The position numbers and the translations under genes were made by a program. 64,000 nucleotides of DNA, taken from the NCBI GenBank assembly GCA_016710095.1, contig JADJLL010000002.1, positions 156,763 to 220,762 of the forward strand, given 5' to 3'. Under the pieces are notes generated by a model. The model made no database searches. It was not told where the DNA came from and was given only the letters and a program-made list of their open reading frames with translations. Shown here in pieces: positions 1-9,612 of the stretch; the first letter of the stretch is position 1, and the number at the start of each line of letters is the position of its first letter. The DNA comes from Candidatus Eiseniibacteriota bacterium. Its GTDB lineage: Bacteria; Eisenbacteria; RBG-16-71-46.

Positions 1-185
1 CGGGAACCTTCTCGGCCACCACGCGCGCCCAGGGACGTCGCCACCGCCGCGGTGCGGTCGGTGCAGTTGTTGTCTACCACGACGATCTCGTCCACGGATG
101 CCGGCATGCGCCCGATCACTTCGCGCACGCCGTCCTCCTCGTTGTAGCACGGGATCACGACGCTCAACTTCAGGTTCTGGCGCAT
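1..185 (-). CDS. Partial GT2 glycosyltransferase, second copy of the 1991-2665 gene start
   Basis: This is the 5' end of a GT2 (dolichol-phosphate-mannose-synthase-like) gene cut by the window edge. It is almost identical in DNA to the first 185 nt of the gene starting at 2665. The same start context and the residues VVIPCYNEE and VDNNCTDRT are present. Differences include Lys to Ala after the residues RMP and several silent changes, so it is not a simple copy of the same reads. The alternating CG run near position 28 is 2 nt shorter than in the other copy, which shifts the frame. Similarity stops about 15 nt upstream of the ATG. It could be a real paralogue or a misassembled strain variant. 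Confidence 0.55.
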   Translation of the reverse strand, partial: MRQNLKLSVVIPCYNEEDGVREVIGRMPASVDEIVVVDNNCTDRTAAVATSLGARGGREGS

Positions 186-377
186 GCCGATTCGCTTCCG
201 GGTGGGTACGGTCTCGGGGGATGCCACTCACGGGGACGGGTGTTGCCGTGTGAAGCGTAACAAAGGCGCGAAAAGGCGGACAACGAACTGGGTGATCGGA
301 GCGGGTGGAGCCGGGGTTCCGGTTGCGGTTTGCACGACTTGGCCCGATCCGGCGCCGGCCTCGTGCGAACTGCGCGA

Positions 378-543
378 GGCGGCCGCCGCCCGCGGCGCGG
401 GGGCCCCGGGGGCCCGGGGCCGCCCCCCCGGGGGGGCGGGGGGCCCCCCCCCCCCCCGGGGCGGGGGCCCCCCCCCCCGGCCGCGGCCCCCGGGGGGGGG
501 GGGGGCGGGGGGGGGGGGGGCGGGGGGGGGGGGGGGGGGGCCG
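378..543. repeat. Pure G/C low-complexity tract, likely artefact
   Basis: These 166 nt contain no A or T. They begin as mixed runs of C and G and end, from about 491, as almost pure G with three isolated C residues. The tract ends 2 nt before the stop codon of the O-antigen ligase gene. It codes for nothing plausible in any frame. Long G runs are a known failure mode of two-colour Illumina chemistry, so a contig-joining or read-tail artefact is the simplest reading. The rest of 186-377 shows no gene. Confidence 0.85.
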
Positions 544-545
544 AA

Positions 546-1994
546 TCAGATCTTGATGCCCTGTTCGCGCAGCTGGTCTCGCCGCACGCGGTACGCGGAC
601 ACCCACATCGCGAACATCAACCACACCTGGTACTGGTACGTGTTGTTGCGGAGATACTCGATCTTGAACTGGTCGACCGCGAAGAACGCCATCTGGACAT
701 GCGCGATGAAGAGGTAGGAGTCGAGGTAGTTGTCGCTGGCGGGCGTGTCCACGCGCGGGCGCGTGATGCGCCAGTACGTCCAGAACATCCAGAGGAAGAA
801 GCTGAGCCCGACGAGGCCCGTGAGATTGCCGACGTAGAGGTAGAGATTGTGCGGCCAGTACCAGTAGTCGAGCCCGCGCTGCGAGCTGTAGTAGGGGCCC
901 CAACCGATGATCGGGTGGTACATCATGCGCTGCCACGCCTCGGTCCAGGTGCCCACGCGCGTCTCGGGCATCCAGCCGACCATTTCGGTGCCGGCCACGC
1001 GCTCGAAGAGGTTGCCCGACCGCGTGAAGGTCGAAACGAAGAAGTTCATGCCGAACAGCAGCGCGGCTCCGCCACCGAGCGCGATCGTCATCGGGACGAC
1101 GCGCAGATGTCGGCGCATGAGGAACGTGAGGTAGACGAGCGCCACGGAGAGGGAGACGACGGGGCCTCGCGTCACGGTCGCGAAGAGGATGAACAGCACG
1201 AGCACCATGATGGCGACGTGGATCACCCGTCCGTAGAACTCCTTCTGCTGAGCGAGCCGGAAGCCGAGGAAGAGCAGGCTGAGGCCGCAGAAGTCCGCGA
1301 GCAGCTCGAAGTCGTAGAACGTCGCACCGACGCGCACGCCGTGGCGGTTGAACTCGTCTCCGTGCGTGTTCTCGAAGTTGATCCAGCCGGGCACGAGCGT
1401 GGCGCCGGGGTGGTTCAGCTCCCAGACCGAGATGAGCATGAGCCCGACGATCGACAAGGTGTGGAAGAAATGCATGCGTTTCACGTCGGCCTCGGTCTGC
1501 ACCGAGTTCACGATCAGGTAGAACATGATCAGCGTGCCGGCGAGCAGCTGGAAGTTCTGGAGCGCGAAGTAGAGATCGTGCTGGTTCTCGACGTTGTAGA
1601 ACGAGACGACGTACGTGAGGAAGAACGCCGCGATGGGCGCGTCCGCGGGTGTCGGGCGTGGTGGCGCCACCTCGCGCTGCGACATGCGCAACAGGTAGAT
1701 GATGACGAGCAGCAGGATGAGCGCGATGTTCGTGCTGCCGAAGACCGTGCCGCGCGGATAGGGCAGCGCGAGGATCATCACGCCGATGCCCGACACCATG
1801 TCGAGTCGCCATGCGATGCCGATCACGATCACGGCGGCGGCCACCGACAACAGCCGCTTGTTGGGTTCGAGGTACTGCGAGCCGAGGATGACGCCCAGCG
1901 CGATGACGACGAGGGCGTTCACCGCACGGTCGAACCACTGCCCCCAGACGGAGGGCTGGTGGACCGGACGCGCGGGATAGAGCGTGAACTTCAC
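546..1994 (-). CDS. O-antigen ligase/polymerase family membrane protein
   Basis: A 482-residue integral membrane protein of the Wzy/WaaL (Wzy_C) superfamily, which polymerises or ligates undecaprenyl-linked glycans at the outer face of the inner membrane. About ten to twelve hydrophobic segments are visible. A large periplasmic loop in the second half contains the HNLYLYVGN stretch, typical of the Wzy_C domain. The start is a GTG whose last two bases and next base form the TGA of the upstream GT2 gene (4-nt overlap), which implies translational coupling. A longer open frame upstream only reads through the GT2 gene in another frame. The 3' end abuts the pure G/C tract, so the natural C-terminus is not certain. 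Ligase versus polymerase cannot be decided from sequence. Confidence 0.85.
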   Translation of the reverse strand: MKFTLYPARPVHQPSVWGQWFDRAVNALVVIALGVILGSQYLEPNKRLLSVAAAVIVIGIAWRLDMVSGIGVMILALPYPRGTVFGSTNIALILLLVIIYLLRMSQREVAPPRPTPADAPIAAFFLTYVVSFYNVENQHDLYFALQNFQLLAGTLIMFYLIVNSVQTEADVKRMHFFHTLSIVGLMLISVWELNHPGATLVPGWINFENTHGDEFNRHGVRVGATFYDFELLADFCGLSLLFLGFRLAQQKEFYGRVIHVAIMVLVLFILFATVTRGPVVSLSVALVYLTFLMRRHLRVVPMTIALGGGAALLFGMNFFVSTFTRSGNLFERVAGTEMVGWMPETRVGTWTEAWQRMMYHPIIGWGPYYSSQRGLDYWYWPHNLYLYVGNLTGLVGLSFFLWMFWTYWRITRPRVDTPASDNYLDSYLFIAHVQMAFFAVDQFKIEYLRNNTYQYQVWLMFAMWVSAYRVRRDQLREQGIKI

Positions 1995-2665
1995 GCGGCC
2001 CCGAAACGCTTGGCGACGAGGTGGGTGAGGTTGAGCCAGCCGTCGCGCCACTTCTGCAGCTTCACTTCGCCGATGCGCGCCCCGTACGGGATGTGCGACT
2101 CGCCGAACTTGCCGCCGCGCAGGATCGCTTCGAGCTTGATCTCCTGGGAAAGCGGCATGCCGTCCGACTTCAACCGCATCCGCTTCAGCATGTCCCGCTT
2201 GAACACCCACATGCCGGACTGGCTGTCCTTGATCGGCACGAAGAACAGCACCAGCGCCGTCACCGTCAGCACCCAGTTGCCCACGCGGTTCGTGAAGTTC
2301 ATCGCCTTCGGATCGGTCAGCGGAAAGCGGCTCGCCGAGAGGAAGTCCCACTTCTTGGCGACCAGCTCGTCCACGAGGCGGTCGATCTCTTCCGGCGGGT
2401 ACGTGCCGTCACCGTCCATCGTGATGATCACGTCGCCCGTCGCCGCCGCGAGACCCGTCTTGTACGCCGCGCCGTAGCCGGGAACCTTTTCGGCCACCAC
2501 GCGCGCGCCCAGGGACGTCGCCACCGCCGCGGTGCGGTCGGTGCAGTTGTTGTCCACGACGACGATCTCGTCGACGGATTTCGGCATGCGCCCGATCACT
2601 TCGCGCACGCCGTCCTCCTCGTTGTAGCACGGGATCACGACGCTCAACTTCAGGTTCTGGCGCAT
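1991..2665 (-). CDS. GT2 glycosyltransferase, DPM1/polyprenyl-phosphate mannosyltransferase-like
   Basis: A 224-residue family 2 glycosyltransferase, GT-A fold. VVIPCYNEE near residue 10 is the nucleotide-sugar binding start. ITMDGDGTYPP around residues 80-90 carries the DxD-type metal site, and a QSGMW motif follows in the acceptor region. One hydrophobic stretch (about residues 130-148) could touch the membrane, but there is no C-terminal membrane domain as in larger DPM1 or GtrB proteins. It would load a sugar on a polyprenyl phosphate or a lipid-linked oligosaccharide. It overlaps the O-antigen ligase by 4 nt, so the two form an operon. Its first 185 nt recur at the left window edge. Confidence 0.85.
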   Translation of the reverse strand: MRQNLKLSVVIPCYNEEDGVREVIGRMPKSVDEIVVVDNNCTDRTAAVATSLGARVVAEKVPGYGAAYKTGLAAATGDVIITMDGDGTYPPEEIDRLVDELVAKKWDFLSASRFPLTDPKAMNFTNRVGNWVLTVTALVLFFVPIKDSQSGMWVFKRDMLKRMRLKSDGMPLSQEIKLEAILRGGKFGESHIPYGARIGEVKLQKWRDGWLNLTHLVAKRFGAA

Positions 2666-2828
2666 GCCGATTCGTTTCCGGGTCCGCGAACATGGTGCGT
2701 GGGCGGCGTCTTGGGGGGACGCATCGTCGAAATCGTAGTGGTGCGGGGAAAGCCGTCACAAGCACCGCTGCGCCGAAACGCCCCGGTGCCACTCTTCCAT
2801 CTTGCAGGGTGCACGAACGCCGGGCGCC

Positions 2829-4331
2829 TCAACGCGTCCCGCCCGATTCCATCGGGTCATCGGCCTTCGCGGCCTGCGGATTCACCATGCGTTCGATGCT
2901 CCCGAGACGGGTGCGGTACACGGCCGTCACGCTGTCCGGGAGCGCCCCGAGGGAGGCCTGCTCGGGACCGTACATCGTCCGGCCTTCGAGGTCCGTGCGC
3001 TGGTAGTGCAGGCGCAGCATGCTGCCGGTGGCGCCGTCGAAGACGAGGTTGAAGATCGAGCGGCCGACGAAGGTCTCGGCCCCGCTCGAGTCGAGGAAGA
3101 CGAACCGCGCCCGCTCCGGCGGGGACGGCCATTCGCGGTCGAGCGTCGCCCACACCGCGAGAGTCCGCGCGCGGTAGGTGTGCCACTCCCCGAGCACGAG
3201 CCCGGTCGCGGTGAGCGCCAGCGCGAGCACGAAGTGCGCGGCGAGCGTGGCGGTCACTCCGATGCGGCCGGGGCGCGCGTGCGCGCCGGCGTGCGCGAGC
3301 ATGCGACCTACGGCGAGCGCCACGGCGAACGCGGGCAGGTAGTAATAGCCGTAGGCCGGGCGACCCGAGATGGGCAGGTAGAGCAGCGTCGCCGACGCGC
3401 TCCAGACGAGCGCCGCGAAGGCCTCTCGCTGCGCCGCCCGCCCCTCCGGCGTCTCCCACACGTCGCGCGCGTGCGCCTCCGGCCACGCGACGCGAGTGAC
3501 CGTCCACGCGAGCGCGGGCAGTGCGCCGAGATGCGCGGCGAAGAACGCGATGCTCAGCAGGATGTGCGGGCCGATCGTGAGGTGGTAGCGCGTCTCGCCG
3601 ACCTGGGGCGTCGGAAGCACCTGCGTGCGGAAGTAGAGGTAGACGGCCGCCACCACCGACAGCGTGAGCCACGACGCGAGCGCCGTGCGCCGCTCGCGCT
3701 CGCTCAGGCGCTCGCGCCGCGCCCACTCCAGCGCGGCGAGGCCGGCGGGCAGCAGCACGATCTCCTCCTTGCACAGCGCGCCCGCGAGAAACGCGAGCGT
3801 CATCGCCACGAGCGCGGGAACCGGCGAGCGGCCGCGTGCCGCCGCGCGCACCGCGCGGTGGTGCTGCACGAGCGCGAGCAGCGAGAAGAGCGCGAGCAGG
3901 CTGCCCGTCACGTTGGAGACCCACTGGGTCGTCCACGCGTACGTGTTCACCTGGGCCCACAGTGCGGCGGCCGCGAGCGCCGCGGCCGTGCGGTCGCCGC
4001 CGCGCTCGCGGGCGAGGCGCGCGAGCAGGAACGTCTGGGCGATCGTGAGCAGCACCATCATGGCGAGCATGGGCGGCGCGTCGAGTCCGAAGACCCGCAT
4101 CATCGCGCCGTGCCAGAGGTCCACGAGCGGCCGGTAGAGCGTGAACGGGTTGAGCCCGGTCCAGATGCCCCGGGCGCCCTCGGGCGTCGTCGCCCAGAGC
4201 CCGCGTTCGAGGTTGGTCCAGTCGTCCGCGCGGAAAGAACCGATCGCGGCGCCGGCGAACTGCACGAGCGCGGCACAAACGGTCAGGACGAGGGCGCCGC
4301 GACGTGCGGCAGGGCGGGCGGGGGAGCGCAT
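2829..4331 (-). CDS. Polytopic GT-C-like glycosyltransferase
   Basis: A 500-residue membrane protein with an N-terminal hydrophobic segment and roughly ten further membrane spans. An acidic DDW motif sits in the first periplasmic loop, followed by LYRPLV. A CKEE motif follows in a later loop. This layout (acidic pair, RPL, KE) is seen in GT-C enzymes related to O-mannosyltransferases and TMTC proteins that use polyprenyl-phosphate sugars. The C-terminal 110 residues are soluble. The start chosen is the ATG at 4331. The longer open frame upstream runs into the divergent GT2 gene. About 160 nt separate it from the downstream GT2 gene. The exact sugar and acceptor are unknown. Confidence 0.7.
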   Translation of the reverse strand: MRSPARPAARRGALVLTVCAALVQFAGAAIGSFRADDWTNLERGLWATTPEGARGIWTGLNPFTLYRPLVDLWHGAMMRVFGLDAPPMLAMMVLLTIAQTFLLARLARERGGDRTAAALAAAALWAQVNTYAWTTQWVSNVTGSLLALFSLLALVQHHRAVRAAARGRSPVPALVAMTLAFLAGALCKEEIVLLPAGLAALEWARRERLSERERRTALASWLTLSVVAAVYLYFRTQVLPTPQVGETRYHLTIGPHILLSIAFFAAHLGALPALAWTVTRVAWPEAHARDVWETPEGRAAQREAFAALVWSASATLLYLPISGRPAYGYYYLPAFAVALAVGRMLAHAGAHARPGRIGVTATLAAHFVLALALTATGLVLGEWHTYRARTLAVWATLDREWPSPPERARFVFLDSSGAETFVGRSIFNLVFDGATGSMLRLHYQRTDLEGRTMYGPEQASLGALPDSVTAVYRTRLGSIERMVNPQAAKADDPMESGGTR

Positions 4332-4442
4332 GGGCGCGCAAAGTAGCACGGGGCCGGGGCGGGTCGCAGCCCTCACGAGAGGCCCGGGCGGACGAGAGCC
4401 GCGACGGAATCCGGCCGCTCCTGTGTTACGATTTTTCGCCTC

Positions 4443-5210
4443 ATGGCCCCCGATCCCACGACCCTGCCCGTGCCCATTCCGGTTTCCGCCGGCCTCATCG
4501 ATCCCGCCGTCGTCGCCATCGTGGTGCCGGCATGGAACGAAACCGGCAAGATCGGCGCTGTCGTGCGCAAGGTCCCGCGCCGTTGGGCCGCGACCGTCAT
4601 CGTCGTGGACGACTGCTCGCAGGACGACACGGCGGGCGAGGCCCGCGCGGCCGGCGCCGAAGTCGTCATCCGGCACGAGACGAATCGCGGTGTCGGGGCG
4701 GCCATCCGCACCGGACTGCTCGAGGCGAAGCGCCGCGGCATGCGCTACGCCGCCGTGCTCTCGGGCGACGACCAGCACGAGCCGGACGAACTGCCGCGCA
4801 TCCTCGGGCCGCTGTTCTCCGGCGAGGCGGATCTCGTGCAGGGCTCGCGCTGGCTGCCCGGTGGAGCGACGCCCGGTATCCCGCCTTCCCGCCGGTGGTT
4901 GACCCAGCTCTATCCGCTGCTCTTCCGCCTGACGAGCGGCTTCCCCGTCACCGACGGCACGAACGGCATGCGCGCGTTCCGGCTCGACCTGCTCGACGAC
5001 CCGGCCATCCGGCTCGAGCAGGACTGGCTCGACCGCTACGAACTCGAACCGTACCTGTTGTTCCAGGTGGTGCGTGGCCGATACCGGGTGCGCGAAGCGC
5101 CGGTCACCGTCCGATACCACTCGCGCGGCACCACGAAGATGCGGTTGCTCCAGGACGGTTGGCGCATTCTTCGACCACTCGTGTTCCTTCGTTTCGGGCT
5201 GCGCAAGTAG
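4443..5210 (+). CDS. GT2 glycosyltransferase, DPM1-like
   Basis: A 255-residue family 2 transferase. After about 25 residues come IVVPAWNETGKI, then IVVDDCSQDDT, and SGDDQHEPDE in place of a classical DxD loop. The C-terminal third has TDGTNGMRAFR, the polyprenyl-phosphate sugar synthase signature. It lacks C-terminal membrane spans. It is divergent from the gene starting at 4331, with about 110 nt between the starts, and is followed after 37 nt by the epimerase. It probably feeds lipid-linked sugar to the surrounding locus. The substrate is not deducible. Confidence 0.85.
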   Translation: MAPDPTTLPVPIPVSAGLIDPAVVAIVVPAWNETGKIGAVVRKVPRRWAATVIVVDDCSQDDTAGEARAAGAEVVIRHETNRGVGAAIRTGLLEAKRRGMRYAAVLSGDDQHEPDELPRILGPLFSGEADLVQGSRWLPGGATPGIPPSRRWLTQLYPLLFRLTSGFPVTDGTNGMRAFRLDLLDDPAIRLEQDWLDRYELEPYLLFQVVRGRYRVREAPVTVRYHSRGTTKMRLLQDGWRILRPLVFLRFGLRK

Positions 5211-5247
5211 ACGCGGGCTCGCGCCCCTCGGGCGCCGGGAGATTGAC

Positions 5248-6205
5248 GTGATCGTGCTCGAAAACAAGCCCGTGCTCGTGACCGGTGGCGCCGGTTTCGT
5301 CGGCAGCAATCTCGTGCGCCGGCTGATTCGCGAAGGGGCGAAGGTCACCGTGCTCGACGACCTGTTCACGGGTTCGCTCGACAACCTGCCGCCGTCGGGC
5401 TTCGAGTTCATCGAGGGTTCGGTGTGCGACGCGGCGCTGATCGACAAGGTCGTGCCCGAGCACGCGGTGATCTTCCACATGGCCGCGCGCAACATCATCG
5501 TGAGCACGAAGAACCCGCGCGAAGATTTCGAGTCGAACATCGGCGGCACGCTCAACGTGCTCATGGCCGCGCGGAACTCGAAGGTCGAGCGCATCCTCTA
5601 CACGTCGAGCACGTCGGTGTACGGCAATCCGCGCTACCTGCCCATCAACGAGGACGACCGCCTGTCGCTGCTGACGCCGTACGCGGTGTCGAAGCTGGGC
5701 GGCGAGAACTACTGCATGGCGTTCTACGAATCGTACGGCCTGCCGACGACCGCGGTGCGCTACCTCGAACGTCTACGGACCCGGCCAGGATCCGTCGAAC
5801 CCGTACTGCGGCGTGGTCGCCAAGTTCATCGAGGCGCTGTTCGAGGGGCGCTCGCCCATCATCCACGGCGACGGCAACCAGACGCGCGACTTCACGTTCG
5901 TGGACGACGCGGTCGAAGCCACGATCGCCGCCGCGCGTTCCGACCGCGCGCTGGGCGAGGTCTTCAACGTCGGCACGGGCGTCGAGACGCGCGTGAACGA
6001 GCTGGTCGCGACGCTCATCAAGGTGACCGGCGCGAACGTCGAGGCGACGCATTCCGATCGCCGCGACATCGACAACATCCGCCGCCGGGTCGTGAACATC
6101 GAGAAGACGCGCCGCGCGCTGCGCTGGGTGCCGGAAGTGACGCTCGAGAAGGGGCTGCGCCGCACGGTCGAGTGGCAGCGTGAACGGACCCCGAGCGGCG
6201 CATGA
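5248..6205 (+). CDS. NAD-dependent sugar epimerase/dehydratase (frameshifted)
   Basis: An extended short-chain dehydrogenase of the UDP-glucose 4-epimerase type, about 318 residues when the frame is restored. TGGAGFVGSN near residue 11 binds NAD. The catalytic Ser lies in TSSTSVYG and the Tyr-Lys pair in PYAVSK. The frame breaks at 5763-5764: an extra C turns the expected RYSNVYGPGQ into RYLERLRT, and the family sequence resumes in the next frame (KFIEALFEG, then GDGNQTRDF). A sequencing error is more likely than a pseudogene. The start is a GTG with GGGAG 6 nt upstream. Its TGA overlaps the ATG of the methyltransferase. It would make an activated sugar for the polysaccharide. Confidence 0.8.
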
Positions 6206-7045
6206 GCGGACGGCCCGAGAGAGAAGAAACGCGGAGCGCCGCCGAGGTGCTCCGGCGATCCCGCTATCGCGAGAAGTTCATCGAGCTGACCCTCGACCAG
6301 CGCGAGAACGGTTCGTCGCGCGCGCTCCTCGAGCAGGAGTGGCGCTATCTCGGGCCGCTGTTCGCCTCGCTCCCGGATGGCGCGCCGATTCTCGACCTCG
6401 CCTGTGGCTCCGGGCCGCACACGCTCGCGTGGGCGGAGCGTGGCTTTCGCGTCACCGGCATTGACTTCGATCACGACCTCCTCGTCGCCGGCCGCCGCCG
6501 TGTCTCCGAAGCCGCGCCGGACGCGCCCGCGCCCGTGTGGACGTGCGGCGACGCGACCCGCCTGCCCTACGTGGCCGGCAGCTTCGACGCGGTGTTCTGC
6601 AACTCGCTGCTCGAGCACGTGCCCGCGTGGGAGAGCGTGCTTTCCGAGGCGTCGCGCGTGCTGCGCCCGGGCGGAGTGTTCGTGATGTACACGACGAACC
6701 GCACGTGCCCGCTGCAGCAGGAAGTGAATCACTTCCCGTTCTACTCGTGGCTGCCCGGACCCGATCCAGCGGCGCGTGCTCGCGTGGATCATGAAGCACC
6801 GGCGCGATCTCGTGAACTTCACGGACTTCCCGGCCGTGAACTGGTTCACGTTCCCGGCGATGTCGGAAGCCTTCCGCCGCCACGGTCTCGAACCGCTCGA
6901 CCGTATCGACCTGATGGCGCGCCGCGGTGACGGTGGCGCGAAGGGCGCCGTCGTGCAGGCCATGCATCGCACGCCCGTGCTCAAGTGGCCCTACTACCTG
7001 TACGCCATCTCCATGGGCCTGTACGGGGTGAAGCGCTCCGGATGA
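6202..7045 (+). CDS. SAM-dependent methyltransferase (frameshifted)
   Basis: A class I methyltransferase of about 280 residues once repaired. Motif I is LDLACGSGPHT near residue 64. The acidic motif II is GIDFD, and the post-I region LPYVAGSFDAVFCNSLLEHV is typical of Methyltransf_11. The frame breaks in the CCC at 6754-6756. One extra C converts WLPDPIQRR into a different reading. The second frame continues to 7045 with a membrane-associated, Tyr-rich tail (KWPYYLYA). Start and stop each overlap the neighbours by 4 nt (ATGA), so it sits in a coupled operon with the epimerase and the MBOAT gene. It probably methylates a glycan or its precursor. Confidence 0.75.
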
Positions 7046-8460
7046 GCTTCGTCAGCCTCGTCTTCCTCGCCTTCATCGGGATCTTCTATCCGCTCTACCG
7101 GCTGCTGCCGCACCGCGGACAGAATCACCTGCTGCTGGCCGGAAGCCTGCTCTTCTACGGCTGGTGGGACTGGCGCTTCCTCTTCCTGCTGATCGGCACG
7201 TCCACGCTCGACTGGTTCGTCGGGCTCAAGCTGGGCGAGATCGCCGACGACGCGCGCCGCAAGCGCTGGCTCGTCGCCTCGCTCACCGCGAACCTCACCG
7301 TGCTGGGGTTCTTCAAGTACTTCAACTTCTTCGCCGATTCGTTCGCGCACGTGCTCAGCCTCGCGGGCCTGCACGCGAGCTGGACGACGCTGCACATCGT
7401 GCTGCCGATCGGCATCTCGTTCTACACGTTCCAGTCCATGAGCTACACGATCGACGTGTACCGGCGTCACCTGAAGCCGGGGAAGGACTACTTCGAGTTC
7501 CTCACGTTCGTGTCGTTCTTCCCCCAGCTCGTGGCCGGTCCGATCGAACGCGCGGTCACGCTGCTGCCACGCGTGCAGAGCCCGCGTCGCGTGACGTGGG
7601 ACGGTTTCACGCGCGGCATGTACCTCATCCTGCTCGGTCTCGTGAAGAAGGCCGCGATCTCCGACGGCGTCGCGGGCTCGGTCGACGCGATCTACAACCG
7701 TGCGGGCGCGGTCTCCGGCGCCGACGTCACGGTGGCGACGTGGCTGTTCGCGATCCAGATCTACGGTGACTTCGCCGGCTATTCCGACATCGCACGCGGC
7801 CTCGCGAAGCTGCTCGGCTTCGACCTCATCACGAACTTCGACCAGCCGTACTTCGCCGTGAATCCGAGCGATTTCTGGCGCCGCTGGCACATCTCGCTGT
7901 CCACGTGGCTGCGCGACTACCTCTACGTGCCGCTCGGCGGAAACCGTGGCAGCACGGCGATGACCTATCGCAACCTCATGCTCACGATGGGGCTCGGCGG
8001 GCTGTGGCACGGCGCCGCGTGGAACTACATCCTGTGGGGCATCTACCAGGGCGGCATCCTCTGCGCGCACCGCCTCTGGACCGGCGGTCGCAAGGCCGCC
8101 TCGCACGCCGCGACGTGGCTCCACCAGCTGCGCTTCGCGATCACCGTGCTGCTGTTCTTCCAGGTGACGTGCTACGGCTGGCTGCTCTTCCGCGCGCGCT
8201 CGTTCTCGCAGATCGCGACGTACACCGCCGCGCTCTTCACGGCGCCGGGGCCGCTCACCGTGCCGCTGCCGACGCTGCCCGCCGTGATCGGCACCGTCGT
8301 GCTGCTCGCGCTCGAAGTCCTGCAGTGGCGCGCGCGCGACGTGCACTTCTACCGCGCGTGGCCTTCACCTGTGCGCGGCGCGCTCTACGCCGGACTCCTG
8401 CTGCTCGTGTGCATGGGGCTCGGCAACACGTCCACTCAGTTCATCTACTTCCAGTTCTGA
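7042..8460 (+). CDS. AlgI-like MBOAT O-acyltransferase
   Basis: A 472-residue membrane-bound O-acyltransferase with about ten to twelve membrane segments. The DltB/AlgI hallmarks are present: FFPQLVAGPIER, NPSDFWRRWHISLS, LRDYLYVPLGGNR and the catalytic His in GLGGLWHGAAWN. AlgI moves acetyl groups across the inner membrane for alginate acetylation. This protein very probably does the same for the local exopolysaccharide. It starts at the ATG at 7042, overlapping the methyltransferase stop, and is followed after 2 nt by the AlgJ-like gene, its expected partner. Confidence 0.9.
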   Translation: MSFVSLVFLAFIGIFYPLYRLLPHRGQNHLLLAGSLLFYGWWDWRFLFLLIGTSTLDWFVGLKLGEIADDARRKRWLVASLTANLTVLGFFKYFNFFADSFAHVLSLAGLHASWTTLHIVLPIGISFYTFQSMSYTIDVYRRHLKPGKDYFEFLTFVSFFPQLVAGPIERAVTLLPRVQSPRRVTWDGFTRGMYLILLGLVKKAAISDGVAGSVDAIYNRAGAVSGADVTVATWLFAIQIYGDFAGYSDIARGLAKLLGFDLITNFDQPYFAVNPSDFWRRWHISLSTWLRDYLYVPLGGNRGSTAMTYRNLMLTMGLGGLWHGAAWNYILWGIYQGGILCAHRLWTGGRKAASHAATWLHQLRFAITVLLFFQVTCYGWLLFRARSFSQIATYTAALFTAPGPLTVPLPTLPAVIGTVVLLALEVLQWRARDVHFYRAWPSPVRGALYAGLLLLVCMGLGNTSTQFIYFQF

Positions 8461-8462
8461 CC

Positions 8463-9612
8463 ATGAACGCGCCCGCGAAGACCTCGCCGATTCCCGACTG
8501 GCTCGCCACGCTGCTGTGGACGGCCGTGGCGTTCGTCGTCTTCGACCAGGCCCTCGATCGCGCATTTCCGATGCCGGCGGATCCCGCCGTGCCGCCGGGG
8601 CGTGTCGCGAGCTATCTCGACGCCGGGCGCTCGGTCGAGGCCAAGCTGCGCCGCATGCTCGGGGAAGACGACACGCACGCCGCGCCCGTCACGCTCTCCG
8701 GCTGGGTGGACCCGGTGCGGTGGCCTGCCGACCGGCCACTCGAGCCTGGCCGCCGCTCGCTGACGGTGTTCGGGCCGTCGTTCGCGCTCGCGATCGGGGA
8801 CACGCTCGCCTCGAGCAATCCCGAGTGGCAGTTCCGCGCCCGCGGTGGCCCCGCCGCGCCGGTCTCGCACGTCTTCGCGCTGTGGCGCGTCGACCGGCGG
8901 CGCGTCCACTCGGACGCCGCCGTGCTCGGCATCCTCGCCTCGAGCCTTCGCGGCGTGAACGCGGCCTCCGGCGCCACGTGGATGTTCGAGAGCCCGTACC
9001 CGTACTCGTACCCGCGCTGGCGCGCCGAGGGCGACTCGGTGGTGGGAGACTGGCCGAGCCTCGCGTGCTCCGACTCGATGCGCGCCGCGCTCGCATCTCC
9101 CGGGCGCTGGAGCGCCTACGGTCGCGAACTCGCGCGCACCGACGCGTGGTACCGCCCGTCGCTCTTCCATGCGTCGTGGCTCGACCATTCGGTCGCGTTC
9201 CGCCTGCTCCGCAAGGCGTGGGCGCAGCGCGAGAACCGTCTCATGACCGCGAAGCTCCACGATCGTCACGGATTCCTGCCCGGGGCCGAGGGCGTGCGCA
9301 CCGCGCAGGCGCTGGCCGTGCAGTTCACGCGCGAAGTGCGCGCCGACGGCGGCGTGCCGGTCGTGCTGCTGATCGAGGACCGCGGCTACGACGACCATCT
9401 CGAGCGCGCGCTCGGCGCGTCGCTGCGGGCGGCCGGAGTGCCCTTACCTGTCCACACACACGATCGCGCCGCCGGGTGACGCGGGCACTTTCACCGCCGA
9501 TGCCCACTTCCGGGGCGAGCTGAACCAGCGCCTGGCCGCCGCCGTGGACTCCCTGATCCGCATGCAGGCGGCCCCTTCGGAAGGAATCCGCGAGGAAACC
9601 CTCCCGCGATGA
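8463..9612 (+). CDS. AlgJ/SGNH-like polysaccharide acetylation protein (frameshifted)
   Basis: About 382 residues after repair, with an N-terminal signal anchor (residues 13-30). The first half contains VFGPSFALAIGDTL, an SGNH block-I-like site. A T duplication at 9445-9446 ends the first frame at 9479. In the next frame the sequence continues with LSTHTIAPPGD and ADAHFRGELNQRLA, which matches the C-terminal Asp-x-x-His block of AlgJ/AlgX-type acetyltransferases. That places the catalytic DxxH motif only in the shifted part. It pairs with the MBOAT gene just upstream. A periplasmic role in O-acetylating the polymer is inferred from context. Confidence 0.7.

Noticed and set aside
1995..2351. 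N-terminal extension of the O-antigen ligase
   Set aside because: The extra 119 codons read the GT2 gene in the wrong frame. The GTG in the 4-nt overlap fits operon coupling.
330..2477. Long plus-strand open frame of about 715 codons
   Set aside because: It starts in the pure G/C tract, is antisense to two recognisable genes, and has low-complexity composition.
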